Shown here piece by piece: positions 4,907 to 9,959 of a DNA stretch of 9,959 nt (position 1 is its first letter; every line of letters starts with the position of its first letter). Origin of the DNA: Methanosarcinales archaeon (GTDB lineage Archaea; Halobacteriota; Methanosarcinia; Methanosarcinales; Methanogasteraceae); assembly GCA_030672605.1 (NCBI GenBank), contig DAOVGE010000002.1, positions 1 to 9,959 on the forward strand, written 5' to 3'. The notes under the pieces are model-generated. The model searched no databases, was not told the DNA's origin, and was given only the letters and a program-made list of their open reading frames with translations. Position numbers and translations under genes: made by a program.

Positions 4907-7404
4907 GGCATCCTTCCCTCCTTCCTCCCCCCATTCCTTCCTCCCTTGCCCCCCTTTCCCTCCACCTCCTTTCTGACCTCTCTCGCCCTGCGCTCAACAT
5001 CCCCTTTACCGAATACCTTTGCAACCAGCTCGATAGCCTCAAGATTCCGTGCGACGTTGTCCAGATACTCAAGAACATCACCCGTGTAAGCGTAAACTCC
5101 ATAATCGCCGATCTTGTGCACGATTCCCTTCGGATCAAGCCCATCGCGGCGCAGTTCGATCAATCTCTCTGAAAAGGCGCGCTCAGGGCATCCGCAGTAC
5201 GGAGAATCCTTACACGAACACGTCATGAAATCGGTTACGAATGCGACGATCTGGTCACGGATGTCCGAATCGAGAGACGCAATCGAGTCTCCGGCGAAGA
5301 CGAGGTCATACGCTGCGCCCTGAAAGACCCTTGTCGGCACATGCATCTTCAGCGCAGCAGAGATCCTCGGAGCGTTCTTGAAATAGACTGAGTCGAGCGT
5401 TTCGAGAGCGACAGCAATATCGATCGGAGACTTGCCTTTTTTGACCGCATCCCGGATCAGGAATGCCTGGTCCGCGCTCAGGAAGTGTGTCGCAACGATT
5501 CTGCCAAATCCGGTCTGTCTGGCAGAGGATGTAAGAAACCCGTACTCAACCAGCTTCTTGAAGAGATACTCGAAGTCTCCGCCTCCGATCAAGAGATCGT
5601 TCAGACTGCGGAGTTCGGATTTGCTTGTTGATAATGCAGATGACGCAAGCAACTCCTCGATCTGTTCAGGATCCTCGTACGTGATATCAACCGGCTCAAT
5701 CTCCTCTTTCAGAAGTTTGAATGCGATCTCGTCCTCGGTTTCGGTTCCGCTTTGGTATTTCCGGTCGGGTTCTGCGAGCAGCGCGACTCTTCCGAGATCG
5801 TGGTAATCCGGTCTCCCGGCACGCCCGAGCATCTGGTGAAACTCGTGCACGGATAACCAGTCGATACCCATCGCAAGCGACTCGAAGATGACCTGCGACG
5901 CAGGGAAATCGACACCAGCGGCAAGCGCCGCCGTCGTCACGACCACTTCGAGCTTGCCGTCTGCGAATGCCTGTGATATGCGCCTGCGCTCCTCACGCGA
6001 CAAGCCCGCATGGTATGCGGCGGCACGGATCTGGAGCGATTCTGCAATTTTATGGCATCTCTGGCGTGAGTTCGTGAAGACGATCGTCTGCCCGCGATAG
6101 CCTTTCGATGATGTCGTGTTCCATTCCTGCCGCGCCAGCCTGTCGATTATCCGTATCTTGTCACGTTCGGTTGTAAATAGCAGATGCAGCTCGATTGGAA
6201 CCGGTCTCTCCTCGTACCTGACCAGCCCTGCGCCGAGTCTCTCTGCGAGCGCGGCAGGATCGCCGACGGTTGCCGAGAGGTAGATGAACTGCGCATCCGG
6301 CGCGATATACTTCAACCGCGCGATGAGACCGTCCAGCCGGTGCCCGCGCTCCTCGTCAGCAAGGGTGTGCACCTCGTCGATCACGGTTGTTCCGATTTTC
6401 CCGAGCCGATCAGCCTTCCCTGCCCTGAGCAGGTAGTCCACGCCCTCATAAGTGCCGACCCAGATCGTGGTCGATTTTGTCGGAGACTTCCCCCGCTTCT
6501 GCCGTCTCTCACTTATCCGGCTCACGCCGACCTGTGGCACAGTTGTGATCCCCATTATACCATAACGCTTCGAAAAATCTGTTTCCTTCTGATTCGCAAG
6601 CGCAACCAGCGGAACGATGAATAGAACGTTTCCCCGCCCCTCAAGGATGTTCTTTATCCCTGCAAGCTCGCCGATCAGCGTCTTTCCGGTCGCGGTCTCT
6701 GATACGACGAGCTGGCTTACACCTTTGAGTAAGCCGTTCTCGATTGAGAGCGACTGGACCGGAAGCAGTTCATCGATTCTTTCGGAAAGATTACTCTTAA
6801 AACGCTTTGGAAGTGGAAGATCGCGCACCAATGTTTTTTTTACGGTCGCAGGGCATGTCGCCTCGATTGTGCGGTACAGCGTGAGGTCGTGATCAAGCCG
6901 TTCGAAATCGAGCATGCCAAGGATGCGGTCGAGGTCTCTTGTCTTGAGAAGCAGCCTCTCGATTCGCTCGGCGCCGGGTCCGCCGAGTTTCATGGAGCGG
7001 AGTTGCTTGCGCAGCTCTTCGAGCGCACAGTTCTGGCATAGCATCTCGCCTTTGTACGCAATCGACTGTTTACCGAGCGGACTGCACATATCTTCGAGCA
7101 AGCAGTACCGACAGACGCGTATCCGCTTGCAGGAGAGCTGATACCCGTGTAGCATGTCCAGAAAATCCTCGCTCATCTTCTGATCTCCGGGTGCAAGCAG
7201 GATCTGATCGGCACCTCTCAACATCTCGATTACCTCAGAGGGCTTTCGGAATTGGTTTTCCGACATGAACTTCTCCGGGCGCATCCCCTTTTTGGTTTCC
7301 GTGAGCGTGATTGTTCCGCAGAACAAAGGAGTCCTCTTCCCGACCCTGACCTGCATGAGGGTGATCTTCGATTGCTGCGGATTCACAAGAACGAAAGGCG
7401 GCAT
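4903..7404 (-). CDS. Archaeal SF2 helicase with N-terminal DUF5814-type zinc region
   Basis: An 833-residue ATP-dependent helicase, probably acting on DNA. Residues 1-190 form an archaeal-specific region with cysteines C92, C98, C101, C107, C123 and C126 that probably bind zinc. The helicase core follows: Q-like LLPVQ (213-217), motif I ETATGKT (236-242), motif Ia IVPLVALANQ, motif II DEVH (343-346), motif III SAT (377-379), motif IV IVFTNSRQR (441-449), motif V TTAALAAGVDFP (490-501) and motif VI QMLGRAGR (524-531). This Ski2/Hel308-like core is followed by a winged-helix-like region and a second cysteine cluster (C729, C731, C737, C739). The tail is Gly/Lys/Arg rich. The stop overlaps the uvrC ATG, so the helicase leads a repair operon and may help remove incised oligonucleotides or open damaged DNA; this role is inference. 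The start at 7404 has no ribosome binding site; M17 is an alternative. Confidence 0.88.
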   Translation of the reverse strand: MPPFVLVNPQQSKITLMQVRVGKRTPLFCGTITLTETKKGMRPEKFMSENQFRKPSEVIEMLRGADQILLAPGDQKMSEDFLDMLHGYQLSCKRIRVCRYCLLEDMCSPLGKQSIAYKGEMLCQNCALEELRKQLRSMKLGGPGAERIERLLLKTRDLDRILGMLDFERLDHDLTLYRTIEATCPATVKKTLVRDLPLPKRFKSNLSERIDELLPVQSLSIENGLLKGVSQLVVSETATGKTLIGELAGIKNILEGRGNVLFIVPLVALANQKETDFSKRYGIMGITTVPQVGVSRISERRQKRGKSPTKSTTIWVGTYEGVDYLLRAGKADRLGKIGTTVIDEVHTLADEERGHRLDGLIARLKYIAPDAQFIYLSATVGDPAALAERLGAGLVRYEERPVPIELHLLFTTERDKIRIIDRLARQEWNTTSSKGYRGQTIVFTNSRQRCHKIAESLQIRAAAYHAGLSREERRRISQAFADGKLEVVVTTAALAAGVDFPASQVIFESLAMGIDWLSVHEFHQMLGRAGRPDYHDLGRVALLAEPDRKYQSGTETEDEIAFKLLKEEIEPVDITYEDPEQIEELLASSALSTSKSELRSLNDLLIGGGDFEYLFKKLVEYGFLTSSARQTGFGRIVATHFLSADQAFLIRDAVKKGKSPIDIAVALETLDSVYFKNAPRISAALKMHVPTRVFQGAAYDLVFAGDSIASLDSDIRDQIVAFVTDFMTCSCKDSPYCGCPERAFSERLIELRRDGLDPKGIVHKIGDYGVYAYTGDVLEYLDNVARNLEAIELVAKVFGKGDVERRAREVRKEVEGKGGKGGRNGGRKEGRMP
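4911..4973 (-). repeat. Polypurine, G-rich tract at the helicase-uvrC junction
   Basis: On the minus strand 60 of 63 bases are purines; only 4933, 4948 and 4964 are pyrimidines. It has G6 runs at 4927-4932 and 4949-4954 and G3 runs at 4943-4945 and 4958-4960. The first three runs read in this direction are separated by 3-base loops, and the last loop is 10 bases, so a G-quadruplex is possible but not canonical. It encodes the Gly/Lys/Arg-rich end of the helicase (EGKGGKGGRNGGRKEGR) and contains the uvrC ribosome binding site. Confidence 0.7.
4916..4921 (-). promoter_or_regulatory. Ribosome binding site for uvrC, inside a G-rich tract
   Basis: The minus strand reads GGAGGG 9 bases before the uvrC ATG at 4906. 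It is part of the polypurine end of the helicase gene (4911-4973), so uvrC initiation is tied to a stretch that could fold in the RNA. A second purine site (AAGGAT) lies only 2 bases from the ATG and is too close to serve. Confidence 0.65.
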
Positions 7405-7467
7405 ATATAACCCAATATAGATGTATTGTACATAACGCTTTCAGCAACAGAACCGAAACTCCGGGAC
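7402..7467. promoter_or_regulatory. Short divergent promoter region between helicase operon and DUF447-DUF89
   Basis: The gap between the helicase ATG (7404) and the likely DUF447 start is only about 63 bases. A plus-strand TATA-like run, CATATATAAC at 7402-7411, overlaps the helicase start codon and would place a rightward start near 7430-7435. A second AT run, AATATAG at 7414-7420, lies close by. For the leftward helicase gene only a weak TTATGTAC-like match near 7427-7434 is at a suitable distance. The two promoters must therefore overlap. Confidence 0.4.
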
Positions 7468-8109
7468 ATGTCCATAATGACCAGCAGAGACCGAGACCAA
7501 CAGCAACGTATACCACCGAAGGCGACTCGCCCGAACCCGGACGACTTCGGAATCCGTGACGGGATATCCGAAATCATCGCAACGACACTATCAAGGTCGG
7601 GAATCCCGAATGCAGCTCCTATCGGGATTATCAGGAACCAGAACCGCGATCAGATCTGTGTGCGGCTCTTTCCGGGGACGCACACGCGGCAGAACGCAAT
7701 CGAGACCGGCGAGATCGCCGCAAACATCATCCATGACCCGGTCGTGTATGTGGAGTCGACATTCGGGGACCTCATTAGGGATGCGTTCGAATTTCCGGAT
7801 GGTGTGGGGTGTCCGGTGCTGAAAGATGCGAGTGCGTGGCTGATCTTTGAATGCAGGCAGTTGAAAGGGAATTTATTTGAGCTGACACCTGTGCGCGGGG
7901 AGGTCCATGACACGCCGTTGCTCTGCACAAACCGCGGCTTCAATGCGGTGATAGAATCGCTTGTGCATGCCACGCGGTACAGGTTGAAGGGGGATGAGCG
8001 ATACCTCGATCTGATCGAGCATTATGGACGAATCGTTCAGGTTTGTGGCGGTTCTCGTGAGAAAGAGGCAATTTCAAAGCTGAATACAATCATAGAGGAG
8101 ATATCATGA
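7468..8109 (+). CDS. DUF447 family protein, FMN-binding split-barrel-like
   Basis: A protein of about 213 residues. The N-terminal half has the pattern of a flavin-binding split barrel: DFGIRDGISEIIATTLSRSG (26-45), PNAAPIGII (47-55), VRLFPGTHTRQNAIETGE (65-82) and IIHDPVVYVEST. The C-terminal half has NRGFNAVIESLVHATRYRL (155-173), the helical part of DUF447. The family is common in methanogens and related archaea; structural-genomics members look like FMN-binding proteins, but no reaction is established. The frame is open back to a TTG at 7426, but that lies at or before the expected transcription start. ATG at 7468 or 7477 is more likely, and no ribosome binding site separates them; 7468 is chosen. 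About 20 residues before the domain are polar and poorly conserved-looking. The stop overlaps the DUF89 start by ATGA, suggesting a shared pathway. Confidence 0.85.
   Translation: MSIMTSRDRDQQQRIPPKATRPNPDDFGIRDGISEIIATTLSRSGIPNAAPIGIIRNQNRDQICVRLFPGTHTRQNAIETGEIAANIIHDPVVYVESTFGDLIRDAFEFPDGVGCPVLKDASAWLIFECRQLKGNLFELTPVRGEVHDTPLLCTNRGFNAVIESLVHATRYRLKGDERYLDLIEHYGRIVQVCGGSREKEAISKLNTIIEEIS
8095..8100 (+). promoter_or_regulatory. Ribosome binding site for the DUF89 gene
   Basis: GAGGAG lies 5 bases before the ATG at 8106, within the last codons of the DUF447 gene. It supports the ATGA overlap start. Confidence 0.65.
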
Positions 8110-8960
8110 AGTCAAAACTCGAATGCATCCCGTGTCTTCTGAAACAGTCGCTCAATGCCGCAGAAATGGTAACGGATGACCAGGTGGTGCATGAAAAGGT
8201 ACTGAAATTGGTTATGAAGGAGTTGCTGGATGTCCCGCTCGGTCGCAGCCCTCCAACGATTGCGCATACCGTGTACTCTATAGTACATGATGTTACCGGC
8301 TGCGACGATCCGTACAAGGATCTAAAAGTGAAATACAACGGGATTGCGATGGGGATGTATCCCTGCCTGAAAGGTATTGTGGATGATTCGGAGGATCGGC
8401 TGTTCACTGCGGTAAAACTTGCGATTGCCGGAAACATCATCGACTTTGGAGCGAATATCCAGGTCAACATCAAAAAAACGATAAAGGACACCTTGTCACG
8501 AGATTTTGCAATAAACGATTACCCTTCGTTCGTGAAATCGCTTGAAGAATCAGAGAGCATACTCTATCTTGCGGACAATGCCGGGGAAGTGGTATTTGAC
8601 CGGGTGCTCCTCGAAGAGATCCAAGAATACGCAGATATCGTCTACGCTGTGAAGAAGGAGCCGATCATAAACGATGCAACGATGGAAGATGCGATATTCT
8701 GCGGAATCGATTCGCTTGCAGAGATTGTGACGACTGCGGACACGCCCGGGACGATTCTTGAGCGGTGCGATCAGGAATTCGTTGATACGTTCAGGTCGTC
8801 GGATATGATCATCAGCAAGGGTCAGGGAAACTATGAATCAATAAGCGAGGAACCTGGAAACATCTTCTTCATGCTGCTTGCGAAGTGTCCTGTGATCGCA
8901 GCCGATCTCGGCGTTGAAATCGGATGTGCGGTGCTTAAACGCGCGGTACAGGTGCGGTGA
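8106..8960 (+). CDS. DUF89 (ARMT1-like) metal-dependent phosphatase
   Basis: A 284-residue member of DUF89, metal-dependent phosphatases thought to remove unwanted or damaged sugar and cofactor phosphates. Visible family motifs: C7-x2-C10 (LECIPCLLKQ), typical of the archaeal-bacterial subfamily; GNIID (109-113) with N117; the metal-binding DNAGE (157-161); KKEPIINDAT (183-192) with D190; and SKGQGNYE (237-244). Length matches the archaeal members. It is cytosolic, with no signal peptide or membrane segment. The ATG overlaps the DUF447 stop by four bases behind a GAGGAG site, so the two are probably co-translated. With a flavin-binding-like partner, a role in flavin or cofactor housekeeping is a reasonable guess, but the substrate cannot be read from the sequence. 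The neighbour on the other side is a toxin gene reading toward it. Confidence 0.92.
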   Translation: MKSKLECIPCLLKQSLNAAEMVTDDQVVHEKVLKLVMKELLDVPLGRSPPTIAHTVYSIVHDVTGCDDPYKDLKVKYNGIAMGMYPCLKGIVDDSEDRLFTAVKLAIAGNIIDFGANIQVNIKKTIKDTLSRDFAINDYPSFVKSLEESESILYLADNAGEVVFDRVLLEEIQEYADIVYAVKKEPIINDATMEDAIFCGIDSLAEIVTTADTPGTILERCDQEFVDTFRSSDMIISKGQGNYESISEEPGNIFFMLLAKCPVIAADLGVEIGCAVLKRAVQVR

Positions 8961-9019
8961 GGATCTGGGACGGTAGATGCCAAATAGCGTGCATGTTGTG
9001 TTCCAGGTCAAGCATTGCC

Positions 9020-9092
9020 GGTATAGCGAGGTCGCATGATACTGTTTTTAGGTACCGGAGTGGTTACACCGCCCCCATGATGCTCGCATACC
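9020..9092. repeat. Imperfect inverted repeat between DUF89 and the PIN gene
   Basis: GGTATAGCGAG at 9020-9030 pairs with CTCGCATACC at 9083-9092, giving 10 base pairs with one bulged A across a loop of 52 bases. The right arm ends immediately before the stop of the PIN toxin frame. It could act as a 3' structure for the two converging genes. Short arms around a long loop could also be chance. Confidence 0.25.
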
Positions 9093-9515
9093 TCACCCGC
9101 CCAGCACTTCGAACATCCCCTTGAAATGCGAATCAAACGTGATGATCATCCCGACATTCTCCTGCTGCATCACTGCCATTGGTGATCGCATCAGTAAAAC
9201 TTATCCGCTTATCAAAAAGCCTGAAAAACAGTTCCCATGCCTTATTGAGAACGGTAACATCGATGATCATCATCTACAATTGCGCGGTGAGAGCATAACA
9301 TCGGAGATATCCTTTGCCACAGTCTTATTTCCAGTGCGCACCATCGCCAGTGTCAGGGTCTCGTCATAGATAAAATTGGTAGTGAATATGGCGCAAAATT
9401 CCCCTTGCAAGATGCGTCGTAACAGGTCATCCGCCTCGCTATGGTACACGTCTTTTTTATTCCTATATGCCATGAATGCGCCGGTGTCAATAAATACAGC
9501 CACCCCCACCCTCAT
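9093..9515 (-). pseudogene. VapC-like PIN-domain toxin, broken by two frameshifts
   Basis: PIN toxins are metal-dependent RNases, often cutting tRNA or rRNA, held in check by a partner antitoxin. Frame one (9515 to about 9275) gives MRVGVAVFIDTGAFMAYRNK, with acidic D10 and, in NFIYDETLTL, E52, then stops at 9270-9272. Frame two (about 9265 to 9183) gives DVTVLNKAWELFFRLFDKR and ISFTDAIT with the third acidic residue. Frame three (about 9180 to 9093) gives VMQQENVGMIITFDSHFKG and FEVLGG with the fourth. The whole span is 423 bases, exactly 141 codons, so the two shifts cancel, and every key acidic residue is retained. Either the gene is recently inactivated or the sequence has two small indel errors. 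The ATG overlaps the antitoxin stop by ATGA. Confidence 0.85.
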
Positions 9516-9770
9516 TGATACAGGTGTTCATCCACATTCGATGCGTCGGTCTCTTCACCCCAATCCATAGCCTCGCTCCATGCCGGGTCATCCTTCAATG
9601 CGGGCATTTTTTATGAGTTCGTCTTCATGCAACAGGGCGCAATCCAAGATCTTATCAAGCAAGTTTTGAAGGGATATCTTATTACCAGTGTTGATGGTGA
9701 ATTTCGATTGCAGGACATCCAGTTTACTTTTGGTGATGCCTTTTACTTTTATACTTGTACACATCGACAT
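9512..9770 (-). pseudogene. VapB-like antitoxin, frameshifted in an A6 run
   Basis: The first frame, from ATG 9770, gives 60 residues: a strand SIKVKGITKSKLDVL, then LQNLLDKILDCALLHEDELIK, the strand-helix-helix layout of small DNA-binding antitoxins. It stops at 9588-9590. A second frame, from about 9608, gives MPALKDDPAWSEAMDWGEE and TDASNVDEHLYQ, ending at 9512-9514. That tail is typical of VapB antitoxins, whose C-terminus wraps the toxin. Removing one A from the A6 run at 9604-9609 joins the two into an 85-residue protein reading DELIKMPALKDDPAW. The length of 259 bases (86 codons plus one) agrees. It overlaps the toxin ATG by 4 bases. M3 (9764) is an alternative start. No ribosome binding site is evident. 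Such antitoxins usually repress their own promoter. Confidence 0.75.
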
Positions 9771-9795
9771 TTCAGTTTAAAAGTAGAATGTTCCT

Positions 9796-9812
9796 GATTC
9801 TGATGGATTCTG
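9796..9812. promoter_or_regulatory. Paired GATTCTG direct repeat upstream of the antitoxin
   Basis: GATTCTG occurs at 9796-9802 and 9806-9812, a spacing of 10 bases or about one helical turn. It lies 26 to 42 bases upstream of the antitoxin ATG, where an autoregulatory antitoxin could bind. Only two copies are seen and no TATA box is clear, so this is a weak candidate operator. Confidence 0.25.
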
Positions 9813-9822
9813 TGGTTTCCAA

Positions 9823-9854
9823 CCTTTGCGCCCTTGCGCCCTCGCGTCTTTGCG
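9823..9854 (+). repeat. Four tandem 8-bp units (consensus YCYTTGCG)
   Basis: The units are CCTTTGCG, CCCTTGCG, CCCTCGCG and TCTTTGCG, in perfect 8-base register. On the other strand they read as CGCAAAGA/CGCAAGGG-type units. Short GCGCAAAG-like periodic arrays of this kind occur between genes in many bacteria and archaea. No coding potential is evident. The last unit runs straight into the hairpin at 9846-9886. Confidence 0.75.
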
Positions 9855-9886
9855 TTTCTCTGATTTAACGAGAAAGTCGCAGAGAC
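9846..9886. repeat. Strong stem-loop continuous with the 8-bp array
   Basis: GTCTTTGCGTTTCTC (9846-9860) pairs with GAGAAAGTCGCAGAGAC (9870-9886), leaving a 9-base loop TGATTTAAC. There are 15 pairs, one of them G-T, with one 2-base bulge. The left arm is built from the last tandem unit, so array and hairpin look like one element. It could be a mobile non-coding repeat, a transcript end, or a processed RNA structure. The flank 9887-9959 shows no gene or other element. Confidence 0.65.
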
Positions 9887-9959
9887 GAGAAAGACGAAGG
9901 AGTGGCGCCCGCGATTGCTGCAACACGAGGGCAGGCTACTGCTATCGACCACAGAAAAC

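Noticed and set aside
4903..7404. Calling the helicase Hel308 (Hjm)
   Set aside because: The core is Ski2/Hel308-like, but the long N-terminal cysteine region and the C-terminal cysteine cluster are not features of Hel308, so the archaeal DUF5814-type label fits better.
7426..7467. Upstream TTG start extending the DUF447 protein by 14 residues
   Set aside because: It begins at or before the expected transcription start from the TATA-like run at 7402-7411, has no ribosome binding site, and the added residues do not resemble the family.
9121..9369. 82-codon plus-strand frame
   Set aside because: It is antisense to the PIN toxin, whose motifs are recognisable on the other strand.
9823..9886. 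CRISPR array
   Set aside because: The units are 8 bases in direct tandem with no spacers, and no cas gene is present.
9749..9952. 67-codon minus-strand frame upstream of the antitoxin
   Set aside because: It runs through the 8-bp tandem array and the hairpin and overlaps the antitoxin start, with no protein-like pattern.

Overview
The window looks archaeal, most like a euryarchaeal methanogen or a relative such as an ANME-type Methanomicrobia lineage. The main evidence is gene content: an archaeal SF2 helicase of the DUF5814 type, a DUF447 split-barrel protein typical of methanogens, a DUF89 phosphatase, a DUF3467 protein paired with a winged-helix regulator, and the bacterial-type UvrB and UvrC that many methanogens and haloarchaea carry. 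Most gene junctions are ATGA overlaps or 1-base overlaps. The exact lineage cannot be fixed from this sequence alone.

Left part (1-1421): an AT-rich stretch by eye. The start of a winged-helix gene runs off the left edge on the minus strand. Divergent from it lies a two-gene plus-strand unit, a winged-helix regulator followed by a DUF3467 protein, overlapping by one base. A 387-base stretch follows with no confident gene, only orphan open frames.

Central part (1422-7404, minus strand): a compact three-gene unit reading helicase, then uvrC, then uvrB. Both junctions are 4-base ATGA overlaps, so the helicase is likely to be translated together with two nucleotide excision repair proteins. uvrA is not in the window. 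UvrC has both nuclease centres and an iron-sulfur-type cysteine set, but ends before the usual C-terminal helix-hairpin-helix region. The end of the helicase gene is a polypurine, G-rich tract that also supplies the uvrC ribosome binding site.

Right of the helicase (7468-8960, plus strand): a divergent two-gene unit, DUF447 (FMN-binding-like) overlapping DUF89 (metal-dependent damage-control phosphatase) by ATGA. It shares a short promoter region with the helicase operon.

Right end (8961-9959): a VapBC-type toxin-antitoxin operon on the minus strand, not intact as given. The antitoxin carries an apparent one-base insertion in an A6 run, and the PIN toxin is split over three frames by two compensating shifts. 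All the expected acidic PIN residues are still encoded. Upstream of it lie four tandem 8-bp units running into a strong 15-bp hairpin. No RNA gene, CRISPR array or complete insertion sequence was seen.
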